Positions 52,500 to 61,876 of a stretch of DNA of 64,000 nt are shown in pieces. Each line of letters opens with the position of its first letter. Positions within the stretch are counted from its first letter, which is position 1. Location: assembly GCA_014218235.1 (NCBI GenBank), contig CM024759.1, forward strand, positions 6,464,712-6,528,711. The letters run 5' to 3'. A program made the translations under genes and the position numbers. Origin of the DNA: Colocasia esculenta. Taxonomy: Eukaryota > Streptophyta > Magnoliopsida > Alismatales > Araceae. The notes below the pieces were generated by a model. It saw only the letters and a list, made by a program, of their open reading frames with translations, made no database searches and was not told the origin of the DNA.

Positions 52500-53498
52500 C
52501 TAGGGGATGTACCCTCGAAGGTGCTCGGCGTTCCAAGTTCTCGGTACAACCGTTCCGCTCAGCTCCGCTAACCGGTATGCACCATGGCCGAGGACCTCTA
52601 TGATGCGATAAGGTCCCTCCCAGTTGGCCGACAACTTGCCAATGGCTGACCTCGGGTCCGAGACCGAGAGTTTTCTAAGGATGAGGCTTCCAACAACGAA
52701 ATGCCTCGGTTTGACTTTCCTGCCAAAGCTCTTCTTGATCTTCCGTTGGTAGATCTCCATCTTTGACAACGCGTTTTCTCGTCTTTCCTCGACCAGATCT
52801 AACTCTGCGCGTAAAGCGAGGCCGTTGACTCGCTCGTCGAATCCGATAATCCTTGATGATGGGACGAGGAACTCCACGGGCGACACCGCCTCCATGCCGA
52901 AGGCCAGTGCGAAAGGCGACTCTCGCGTCGCTTCTCTCGGCGTACTCCTGTAGGCCCAGAGGACATGTAGGAGCTGGTCGGCCCAAGCGCCTTTATGGCT
53001 CTGCAGCCTTTTCTTCAACCCATCTAAAATCGTTCTGTTGGTGACCTCGGCCATCCCGTTCGACTGGGGATGAGCGACCGAGGAAAACCTGTGATCGATG
53101 CCGAGGGCGTCGCAGTTCCGCCGAAACTTGATGTTGTCGAACTGACGCCCGTTGTCGGTGATGATTGTCCGAGGTAGGCCCAACCTGCAAACGATGTTCT
53201 TCCAAACAAAGTTCCAGGCGTTGGCGTCGGTGATCTTTGCCAGAGGCTCGGCTTCAACCCACTTGGTGAAGTAGTCGACGCCAACGATGACAAACTTTCT
53301 CTGGCCAGACACCGGTGGGAAGGGCCCGAGGATGTCCATTCCCCATTGCGCGAATGGCCATGGCGACGTTATGTTCGTAAGCTCCGAAGGGGGTCGCCGA
53401 TCAATTTTACTGAAGAGCTGGCACTGGCGGTAGCTCCTCACGTAGTTCTCGGCGTCTCTGAGCATGGTAGGCCACCAGTAACCTTGTCGAGTTATTCT
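52500..53498 (-). pseudogene. pol: Integrase of element H
   Basis: Minus strand. The zinc-region end (ENYVRSYRQCQLFSK) is followed by the catalytic core: WGMDILGPFPPVSGQRKFVIVGVDYFTKWVE with the first aspartates, IITDNGRQFDN, and HPQSNGMAEVTNRT with the glutamate. The C-terminal part has NWEGPYRIIEVLGHGAYRL and ends RTWNAEHLRGYIP. It is continuous in frame with the upstream RNase H except for a TGA at 53501-53499. No chromodomain is seen, in keeping with the Tat lineage. Confidence 0.9.
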
Positions 53499-54950
53499 TC
53501 ACACCAAAGAGCGAGGACCTGCATGACACCTGCACATACCTTCATGTACCTCACTGACGATTACCTCAGCTTGGTTGGGCTCTATGCAACGGAGGCTCGG
53601 GTAGCTGAACCCCTTTCGATATAGCTCGTAGCCGATAATGAAGAACTTTTGCGCTCGTCGTCTTGTCTTCTCGGCTTCTTCTTTATCTTCCAGGAGTGTT
53701 CCGTTTTTGATAAAATCAATTAGTGGGGTTATCCATGTCGTTCCGATGTCGACGACCATTAATTCTGTCGTCGCGATAGACGGTTCACGGAGTTCTTCTA
53801 CCAACATGGCGGGCAGCGGCTCGACTAACGTTGACGCGACCTTTGAGAGCGCATCTGCTTGATCATTCTCAGCCCTCGGTATTTTGGTGAGCTCGACGGA
53901 CTCGAAATTAGCCATAAGCTTTTGGACCTCGATCTTGTAAGACGCTAGTTTGGCTTCCTTCGCCTCAAACTCTCCTGATACTTGACTGACGACCAATTGG
54001 GAGTCGCTGTAAATGCGCACCCTTTTGGCCCCCAGAGACCTCGCCATTTTCAGCCCTGAGATCACTGCCTCGTATTCTGCCACGTTGTTAGAGGCATCGA
54101 AACAAAAGCGAACCGCGTACCTTAAGTCGATGTTGTCGGGCGAACGCATGACTACTCCGGCCCCACTGCCTTGCGAATTTGAAGCTCCGTCGACGAAGAT
54201 TTCCCATCCTTCGGCGACCTCTTTTTCCAGATCGGTTCGAGCGATCCCCTCAGAAATGAAATCAGCTAAGGCCTGGGCCTTGATGGCGACCCTCGGCCTA
54301 AACTCGATGTCGAATTCGCCGAGCTCTATGGCCCACTTTGCCATCCTTCCTGAGGACCCGGGTCGCTCAAGGACTTGTCGGATGGGCATGTCGGTGAGGA
54401 CGACGATCTTGTGCGATTGGAAATACGGGCGTAGTCGTCGTGCCGCCATGATCAACGCGTATCCGACTTTTTCGAGGTCGGAGTAACGTTGTTCGGCTCC
54501 CCGCTGGGCTTTGCTCGTATAGTACACTGGAAGGTGGGCTCGGCCTTCTTCCTGTGCCAGCGCCGAGCTGATGGAGTACGCCGTCGTCGACAGGTATAGC
54601 AGCAGTTCCTCGCCGATTTTGGGTTTGCTAAGCGTCGGAACGTGAGCCAAGTATTTCTTAAGCTCGTCGAACGCCTTCTGACATTCCTCGGTCCACTCGA
54701 AGCGGCCCTTCCTTAGCACTTCGAAGAATGGCTTACATCGCTCCGCTGACCTAGACATAAACCTGCTGAGTGCCGTGACCCTGCCGTTAAGCCTTTGTAC
54801 TTCTTTCACGGTTCTCGGAGCCGTCATGTCGAGGATCGCTTGGACTTTGTCGGGGTTGACATCGACTCCTCGGCTAGATACTATGTACCCCAAGAACTTT
54901 CCTGCACGCACTCCGAAAATGCATTTCTTGGGGTTCAACTTCATACCGTA
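53499..54950 (-). pseudogene. pol: C-terminal reverse transcriptase and two RNase H-like domains of H
   Basis: Minus strand, open from about 54944 (MKLNPKKCIFGV, reverse transcriptase thumb) to the TGA at 53499. The first RNase H region has LLLYLSTTAYSISSALAQEE and VYYTSKAQRGAEQRYSDLEK, degenerate at catalytic positions. The second has WEIFVDGASNSQGSGAGVV, NVAEYEA and RIYSDSQLVVSQV, with better-preserved catalytic-like residues. A double RNase H is a known mark of Tat-lineage gypsies. A one-base frame break separates this part from the YIDD-containing piece at about 54950. Confidence 0.88.
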
Positions 54951-55666
54951 TTGTCGAAGGCCTCGGTAAGGACTTTGACATGGTCTTCAGCTCGTCGGCT
55001 TTTAACAAGCATGTCATCGATGTATATTTCCATCGTCTTGCCGATCTATTTCTCAAACATCGCATTGACCAGCCTTTGGTACGTCGCACCTGCATTTTTC
55101 AATCCGAAGGGCATACGGGTGAAACAATACAGACCTCTTTCTGTGGTAAAGGATGTCTTATCCTCGTCCTCGGGCACCATCCTTATCTGATGGTATCCAG
55201 AGTATGCGTCGAGAAAGCTCAGCAACTCATGTCCTGTAGTTGAGTCGACAAGTTGGTCGATTCGGGGCAAGGGGAAGCTGTCTTTCGGACATGCTCGGTT
55301 CAGGTCGGTGAAGTCTACGCACATTCGCCACTTCATGTTAGATTTTCGTACCAAGACGACGTTGGCGACCCATTCCGGGTAAAAGGTGTTCCTTACGGTC
55401 CCTGCACGCAAGTACTTTGTTAGACTATCATCTACTACTTCCTGGCGATCGGCCGACAAGGGTCTTTTTTTCTGACGAATAGGTCGGGCTTTGGGGTCAA
55501 CGTTCAGATGGTGCTGGATGATTGTTGGGTCGATTCCCGGTAGGTCGTCGTCTGACCATGCGAATACGTCGCCGCTCTTGCCGAGGAAGGCGACGATCTC
55601 GTTCTCCAGTTCTTGGAGCTCGGCGCCGACAACTAACGCTCCTCTCTCAATTTTGATTTGTTTTGT
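54951..55666 (-). pseudogene. pol: Reverse transcriptase core of H
   Basis: Minus strand. The segment starts after a TAA at 55669-55667 and reads through ADRQEVVDDSLTKYL, RMCVDFTDLNRACPKDSFPLPRID, LSFLDAYSGYHQIRM and GLYCFTRMPFGLKNAGATYQR. A TAG follows at about 55045. Then, in the same frame, the catalytic IYIDDMLVKSR appears at about 55024-54992 before the frame break near 54950. Confidence 0.88.
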
Positions 55667-56758
55667 TTATTCTACTGGTTCATGTCTTTGAATACCATCA
55701 TCATCACGGACTCTAGGCACATACTTCGAAATAGTTGGTTCTTTAGCTTTGATCGAATTTACATAGCATTTGCGCGCCTCGGCCTGGCTCCCGACGACCT
55801 CCCCTACCCCGCCAGGAGTTGGAAACTTCAACTTCTGGTGATAGGTTAACGGCACTCCTCCTAATTTCCCGAGCAACCCACGCCCAAAAATCGCGTTGTA
55901 GGCCGACTTCACTTTGACAATAAGGAAGTCGACCTCAACCGTTACATGCCGCGGGCGGGTGCCTAAGGTCACCTTCAGCTTGATAGATCCCTCGGCTGTG
56001 ACAGACGCGCCGTTGAATCCGAACAGTGGAGTGGAGATTGGCTTTAGCTTGGCACTTAGGTTGGGCATTTTAAGGAAACAGTCGTAGAATAGGACGTCGG
56101 GCGCAGCCCCATTGTCAACGAGGATACGATGTACCGTGTAGCCGTCGATGTCGGCATGAATAACCAGAGCATCATCGTGAGGGAAGCTCAGACCGATGGC
56201 GTCCTCGTGCGAAAAAGTGATGACCTCGGCTCCCGATGTCGGTCCACTCACGCCGAGAACGAGGGACGACACATATGCCTTCCTCTTTCTGTTGCTGTCG
56301 CCGCCGCTTGCCGACCCTCCGGCGAGGACCAGGACGGCCCCTTTTTCTTCGCGCTCGCGTCCTCCTTCCTCGTCGCCTTGTTTTGGTTTCCCGTTGACGA
56401 CATCTTTTTTGATAATTCCTCGTCGCAGCATCTCTGCGATCTCCATCGTCAGGCTCCTGCATTGGTCAGTAAGGTGACCGTACCCTCTGTGATATTCGCA
56501 GTAGAGGTCGGCTCCCCTCCCCGAGGGGGGCCTCGCCATAGGTTCGGGGCGTCTGAACTCTGGTAGTTTCTTGATGATGGGGAGTATCTCTGAGGGTGGT
56601 CTCCCGAAGCGGGGGAGGTCTCTGACGTGTCGGTACTCGTCGGGTCGGCGATCTGAGTCCCGACGAGCTTCAGCTTCTTGCCGTCTATCCCCTCGCGGTT
56701 CTTCCCTCCTCGGCCTCTTCTCGCTTTGTTCGATTCTCGTCGCGACTTCTTCAAGTGG
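55667..56758 (-). pseudogene. End of gag and protease of H
   Basis: Minus strand. An arginine-rich stretch is followed by a knuckle-like CEYHRGYGHLTDQC (about 56500-56460) and, further on, the aspartic protease with ILVDNGAAPDVLFYDCF (about 56130-56075) and AYNAIFGRGLL. The ATG at 56539 is internal. The frame is continuous with gag upstream except for a TGA at 56761-56759, and ends at TAA 55669-55667. Confidence 0.85.
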
Positions 56759-57886
56759 TCACTTGAGCCTCCCCGCGGCTCCCAGGGTTGATTCCAGCCT
56801 CACGTACTTCTGCATCTGAGAGAGGAGGTCGGAAAGACTTACAGGGGGCTTCTTGGCGATTGAAGCTACGAACGCTGTGTCAGTACACACTCGTGTGAGT
56901 ATATTGACCACTGTTCTCGGGTCCAGATCTACCACCTTCATCACCTCAATCTGGAAGCGCTTCGCATAGTCACGAAACATCTCGTGCTTCTTCTGTGCGA
57001 CCAGCCACAAGTCGTCGGTACACAGTGAATGCTGTACCGTGCTGTAAAAGTGGTCCAAGAACTTTTGAGCCAGGTCAGTGAAGCTCGCGATCGACCTCTC
57101 GGGTAGCGCTTTGAACCATTGCAGCGCTGCATCATCTAGGGTGTACATGAGAGCACGGCATTTCATAGCGTCAGTGATATTTACCATTTCCACTTGCCCC
57201 AGGAAGTGGTCGAGGTGATGTACGGGGTTGGTCGTCCCGTTGTACCGCTTGAATTTCGGCAACTGGAGTTTTTGGGGAACCGGTGCTGAGGTGATTTCTT
57301 CGGTGAATGGTGAAGCTGTCAGAAGTGTCGCCACTAACGGGGCCCGCGAGCCGATCCGCAATGCTTCTATTTTCCTATTCATTTCTCGCAGGTCGTCCTT
57401 CTACCGAGGATCGACTGGCGTCTCGCTGAGCGGAGTGGACTCCGCCGTAAAATGGTCGGCTACATCAGTTCTCGGCTGTTGATCCGCTGCGACTAATGGC
57501 GTCGCCGGTGGAGCATTGTCAGCCGATTGGAGCGCTGGCGCCAGACCCCCTAGGGCCGTCCTCTGGATGTCGGTGTGACTCGCCGATGCTGCGGGTCGCA
57601 GTGGTTGCCCGCCAAGATCCTCCATGTCTTCCTGAGCCCCCTGCGCGGTGACTGCCCGGCGGGTTGGGCCCTCGCCTCGCGTCGGGGGTGTTCGTTGGTT
57701 CTACTCCATCCTCATCAATATTTGCTGCAAGCTCGCGAGCATTTGTTCCACGCGATCAAGTCGCGCGGAGTTCGTTGAATCCTGCTCCCCAGTGCCGGAG
57801 GTACCTCCGGCGGCTTGCTCAACCACGATGGCTTGTGCGACTTCCTCCTCCGACGTGCGAGCCGCCGCCTTTCCCTTGGGTGCCAT
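56759..57886 (-). pseudogene. gag: gag of element H with in-frame stops
   Basis: Minus strand. The start is the ATG at 57886 (MAPKGKAAARTSEEEV), just after the primer site. The frame has TAG at 57703-57701 and TAG at 57403-57401. It is then open to 56759, with the retrotransposon gag core: PKFKRYNGTTNP-like, MKCRALMYTLDDAALQWFKALP, SFTDLAQKFLDHF and KKHEMFRDYAKRF. All pieces are in one frame, so the stops are point changes rather than shifts. Confidence 0.88.
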
Positions 57887-57905
57887 TGGTGAAAGCTTTT
57901 GTGTA

Positions 57906-57929
57906 GCGTTTCCCACAGACGGTGCCAAA
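57906..57929 (-). promoter_or_regulatory. Primer-binding-site-like sequence of H
   Basis: Directly after the LTR end, the minus strand reads TTTGGCACCGTCTGTGGGAA. It shares CGTCTGTGGGAA with the TRIM at 37990. Which tRNA it pairs with was not established. Confidence 0.7.
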
Positions 57930-58430
57930 TGTTGCTGAAAAAACAGTAAGGGTGGTCGGCCGAAGCCGAGCTGAGTGGGCTCCGAGGGATTGGCCGCGTC
58001 GCGTTGCCGTCGGCGAAGAAGATTCGACATGCAAAGAACCACCGAGACCCCTCGGTGGTCGAAAACTCCGATGATCAAGTCAGCGAAGGTTGCAGAGACA
58101 AAGAGAGAGGGAGAGTTTTTGTGCTACGAATAGCGTACCTTTTTCCTGAGGGTATTCGTGCCTTTTATAAGGGCTTGGTCCTTTGGATAGAAAAAGAGAG
58201 TGGCAGACGAGCCTCCATGAGGCAAGGGTGCCAATCAGGGAATCCCTGCCAGCTGGGCTCCGAGAATCTCGCCTTGACAGCCACCTGCCCAAAGCGGACA
58301 CGGGCCAGCTGGGGGGTCGTGATTCACGGGACTCATCCGCCCCTAGGGTAGGTATGACTTGGCGCCAGCTAGGAGCGCCCGGATATAGTGCTTGACTAAA
58401 TTGGTTCTCGGCAATGATTGACTTGCCCCA
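57930..58430 (-). repeat. 5' LTR of H, truncated at its start
   Basis: It matches the 3' LTR and the inverted LTR. The minus-strand TATA (TTATAAAAGG) is present at about 58161-58170. Sequence identity with the other copies stops at about 58430, so roughly the first 95 bases of the LTR (minus orientation) are missing. Confidence 0.85.
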
Positions 58431-58442
58431 TTAGTGCTGGTA

Positions 58443-59017
58443 TGATACCGGTCGTCGCCAACCGACGAGAGCGACGGTCGGCCACGCTGACGAACTGACG
58501 ACCAGGTTGTCGTCTCTCATCATCGTGGGCAAGTCAATCATTGCCGAGAACCAATTTAGTCAAGCACTATATCCCGGCGCTCCTAGCTGGCGCCAGGTCA
58601 TACCTACCGTAGGGGCGGATGAGTCTTGTGAATCACGACCCCCCAGCTGGCCCGTGTCTGCTTTGGGCAGGTGGCTGTCAAGGCGAGATTCTCGGAGCCT
58701 AGCTGGCAGGGATTCCCTGATTGGCACCCTTGCCTCATGGAGGCTCGTCCGCCACTCTCTTTTTCTATCCAAAGGACCAAACCCTTATAAAAGACACGGA
58801 TACCCTCAGAAAAAAGGTACGCTATTCGTAGCACAAAAACTCTCTCTCTCTCTGCAATCTTCGCTGACTTGATCATCGGAGTGTTCGACCACCGAGGGGT
58901 CTCGGTGGTTCTTTGCAGGTCGGATCTTCTTCGCCGACGGCAACGCAACGCGGCTAATCCCTTGGGACCCACTCAGCTCGGGTTCGGCCGACCACCCTTG
59001 CTGTTTTTTCAGCAACA
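58443..59017 (+). repeat. LTR of the H family in inverted orientation
   Basis: It starts TGATACCGGTCG at 58443 and ends TTTTTTCAGCAACA at 59017, a full 575-bp LTR on the plus strand. It stands head-to-head with the truncated minus-strand LTR, separated by about 12-14 bases. The TATA (CTTATAAAAG) is at about 58784-58793. No internal H sequence follows; CACTA-1 starts two bases later. Confidence 0.88.
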
Positions 59018-59368
59018 TCACTACAAAAAAAGTAAGATATGTAGACGGCTGAAAGCCGTCTACAAAAATGAAAAAGCCGTCTACAAAATCTTTCGTAGAC
59101 GGCTTTGCAACCGTCTACACAGCCGTCAACAAAAATGTCGTCTACAAAACATACGTAGACGGATTTTTGTAACCGTCTACAAAAGTAAGATAAGTAGACA
59201 ACTGCACACCCGTCTATGTACGTATGTAGACGGATTTTGTAGCCGTCTATGAAAAAATTATATATAGACGGCTTCAAAAGCCGTCTACATATAATTATTT
59301 TGTAGATGGCTAAAGGAGCCGTCTAGATATCTTTTATTCACCAAAAAAAAAAAATTTAATGTCAAAAG

Positions 59369-60051
59369 TGGGCCGGTGGGGGGGGTGGCAGGGGGCCGCC
59401 AGAACTGGTGCCGGTGGGGGGGTGGCAGGGGGCCGCCGTAACTGGTGCCGGGGGGGGTGGCGCAGTGGGGGGGGGTGCGGCAGGGGGGTGGGGCTGGGGG
59501 GCGGGGTCGCGGGGCTGGTGGGTGGTGGTAGTGGGGGCGGGGCTGGGAGGGTGGTAGGGAGCCGCCGGAGCTGATGGGGGGTGCAGTGGAGGGGGTGGCA
59601 GGGGGCCGCCGGAACTGGTGAGGGGGGGGTTCCGCAGTGGGGGGGGTGCGGCAGGGGGGTGGGGCTGGGGGCGGGGTCGCCGGGGTGGTGGGTGAGGGGG
59701 TGGTGGCAGTGGGGGCGGGGGCTGGGAGGGGTGGCAGGGAGCCGCCGGAGCTGGTGGGGGGTGGTGGCAGTGGGGGCGTGGCTGGGAGGTGGGGGGGGTG
59801 CAGTGGAGGGGGATGGACGGGGGTGGGGGGGGGGGGCGGGGGTCGCCGGGGCTGGTGGGGGGGGGGGGGCGGGGTTGGGGGGACGGGCGGCAGGGGGCCG
59901 GGGCTGGGGGGGGGGTGGGGGGGGGGGGGGGGGGGGGGGGGTTGTTGGCAGGGAGCCGCCGGAGTTGGTGGGGGGGGTGCAGTGGGGGGGGGGGGGGGGG
60001 GGCAGAGCTGGGGGGGGGGGGGGGGGGGGGGGGGGGGCGGCAGTGGGGTCG
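59369..60051 (+). repeat. G-run low-complexity block in CACTA-1
   Basis: Almost continuous runs of G (up to about 24) are mixed with repeated 'gccgccggaactggtg'-like and 'ggtggcag' units. The opposite strand reads as proline runs. Long frames on both strands (for example minus 59285-60199) follow from composition, not from a gene. Confidence 0.9.
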
Positions 60052-60054
60052 AGG

Positions 60055-60260
60055 TTGGCCTGGAAGGTGCAGTTGGCGTGTTCTCCCGCGGAGACCGAGT
60101 CCTCTTGATGAACTCTAAGCAGTCGGCGATGGCGTCGGCGTAGAACGTGTTGGAGCCCCGTCGGCCGCAGTTAAACTCGTGCGGGCAGCCGCGCCGCACA
60201 TCGTATACGAAGCTCCTGCTGTAGCTCCTCCCGCATCGGCGGCCTGCTCTGCTGCCATGG
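60055..60260 (-). pseudogene. Possible captured gene fragment in CACTA-1
   Basis: On the minus strand one frame reads YDVRRGCPHEFNCGRRG, NTFYADAIADCLEFIKRT and then runs into the proline-rich block. The mixed composition and cysteine/histidine pattern differ from the flanking simple sequence. I do not recognise the family. An ATG at about 60257 lies in a different frame (MAAEQAADAGG). It could be a host gene piece taken up by the transposon or chance. Confidence 0.3.
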
Positions 60261-60299
60261 TGGCGGAGCCGTCGAAGAGTGTGCAGAGGAGAGAGAGCG

Positions 60300-60869
60300 A
60301 GATGAGAGGTAACCAGCGCCCGGGGGAGGGGGGGAAAATTTAAGGATTTGGCGCCCAGGGGATCCCGGGGGAGGGGGGGAAATTTAAAAGATTTTCCGCC
60401 CAGGGGAGCCCGGGAGGGTGGGGGGAATTTAAAAGTTTGGTGACGCGGGAAATATTTTCAAGATTTGGCGTGATTTTTAGAGTTGAGAATATTAAGATTT
60501 ATTATAATATTTAAGATATTAAAATCTTAAAACATATAAATATATTTAAAATATTAATTTATAAATAAAAACCATCAACATTAAATATCTATTAGAATAT
60601 TATTTCAATGTATTAATATAAATGTAAATTAAATAGTATTTAATATTAATTTATAAATAAAGATGTACAAATTTATTAATACTTACATATAGAATGTATT
60701 ATTTTTAAAATTAAATTAAATTATCATAAAATTATATATCTAATTAACTTGTGTTTAAAATTTCATCTTAATTAGACATTGTTTAAATATAAAATTTTAC
60801 AAAACTTTAAATAAATAATTTGATTGCGTAACATATGTATATAGTTTTGAATATACAAATATCAGATAT
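60300..60869 (+). other. Short tandem repeats then AT-rich core of CACTA-1
   Basis: Three units of about 55-60 bases (60310-60450) repeat a 'gcccgggggagggggg' part followed by 'aaatttaa(a/g)gattt'. From 60470 to 60869 the DNA is AT-rich and resembles the stretch before CACTA-3 (38390-38480, 'taattaacttgtgtttaaaa'). No gene. Confidence 0.65.
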
Positions 60870-61156
60870 CTAGACGGCTTCCTGAAGCCGTCTACATAAT
60901 TTGGATATGTAGACGGCTTAAAGAAGCCGTCTATACATCGAACATATGTAGACGGATTTATGAAGCCGTCTATATATCTTATGAAGACGGCTTCAGAACA
61001 CCGTTTACATATGTTAGATTTATAGACGGCTTCTTTGAGCCGTCTATATATCTAACATATGTAGACGGAGTTTTGAAGCCGTCTATATATGTTATGCAGA
61101 CGGCTACGGAACACCGTTCACATATGTTTGATTTATAGACGGCTACATTAAGCCGT

Positions 61157-61876
61157 CACCACAAGAAAATGCGGAGTTTCCGACGGACGATTTCCGTCGG
61201 AAATCCGACGGAATACCGTCGGAAATGAGCCCTTCCGACCGATTTCCGTCTAAAGCCCGTCGGAAATGATCCGTCGGAACTACCTGGTCAGAAATTTCCG
61301 ACGGATAACATATCCGTCGGAATTCGGTCGATAACTCCGACGGATTTATCGGTCGGAAACACGGTCGGTATTTACCGACGGTTTATCCGTCGGCAAATAC
61401 GTCGGTATACCGGTCCGTAAATGCTGACACATTTTCGGTCGGAAACATCTGTCAGCATATTCCGACGGAATTACCGACGGATATTGCGGTCAGTAATTCC
61501 GACGGATAATAAACCGTCGGTAAATCCGTCGAAAATTAACCCATATTATTTTTTAAAATTAAGAAATAAAAATGGTTTGTGAACCATGCTGCTACAATGT
61601 CAAACCTGCTACAATATTCATAATTTTAACAAATACTCACAATCAACATAATATCATAACATACAATAAATATAAAATCATACAGAATAATGAATACAAA
61701 TATCAAGATAAATCTGCTGGATTGTCTGCTGTCCCTGCCTCGTCATCGTCTGGAGCTGGATCCTATATTAAACAAATTAAAATGAGAAACATTAATAATA
61801 AATAAAAGACATACATTATTTCAATAGTGAAATTTAAAACTTGTGAAACAATAGTATTTTTAGATCCGTTATTTCA
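61157..61876 (+). mobile_element. Left part of CACTA-2, inserted in CACTA-1
   Basis: It starts CACCACAAGAAAATG, a one-base variant of the common CACTACAAGAAAA terminus. It is followed by dense subterminal repeats of CCGTCGG / CCGACGG up to about 61535. These differ from the TAGACGGC repeats of CACTA-1, so it is a separate family. 61560-61876 is AT-rich without a supported gene. The right end lies beyond the tandem array or the window. Confidence 0.7.

Larger units (their letters stand above)
40275..58430 (-). mobile_element. Gypsy element H (Tat/Retand-like) with antisense ORFs, interrupted by element C
   Basis: On the minus strand, order is 5' LTR (58430-57930), primer site, gag, protease, reverse transcriptase, RNase H, a second RNase H-like domain, integrase, tandem repeats, antisense ORF, polypurine tract (purine-rich to GGGGGG, plus about 40849-40860) and 3' LTR (40845-40275). 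Two RNase H-like domains and an ORF antisense to pol near the 3' LTR are known features of the Tat lineage. Gag-pol contains six in-frame stops and one frame shift. Left of 40275 the last five bases are TGTAT. A matching right duplication is not seen, because the 5' LTR is truncated and abuts an inverted LTR. Confidence 0.85.
59019..61156 (+). mobile_element. CACTA-1 transposon (non-autonomous; right terminus displaced by CACTA-2)
   Basis: It starts CACTACAAAAAAAG, the CACTA/EnSpm end. Subterminal repeats of TAGACGGC and its complement occur in pairs at 59036-59330 and again at 60870-61156. The core is a G-rich low-complexity block (59369-60051), a short stretch of gene-like sequence on the minus strand (about 60060-60260), three copies of a GC/AT mixed repeat (60310-60450) and AT-rich DNA. 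No transposase frame is seen. CACTA-2 interrupts the right subterminal zone at 61157, so the right end and 3-bp duplication are not visible. Confidence 0.8.

Noticed and set aside
53346..57938. Plus-strand ORFs opposite H gag-pol
   Set aside because: They are GC-rich shadows of the minus-strand polyprotein and show no independent motif.
58443..59017. The plus-strand LTR as 3' LTR of a second complete plus-strand element
   Set aside because: No internal sequence or polypurine tract in plus orientation lies upstream. The preceding sequence is the inverted LTR of H.
59285..60199. 304-residue proline-rich protein on the minus strand, and several glycine-rich frames on the plus strand
   Set aside because: They are produced by G runs. 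Any frame in such DNA is open, so this is not evidence of a gene.
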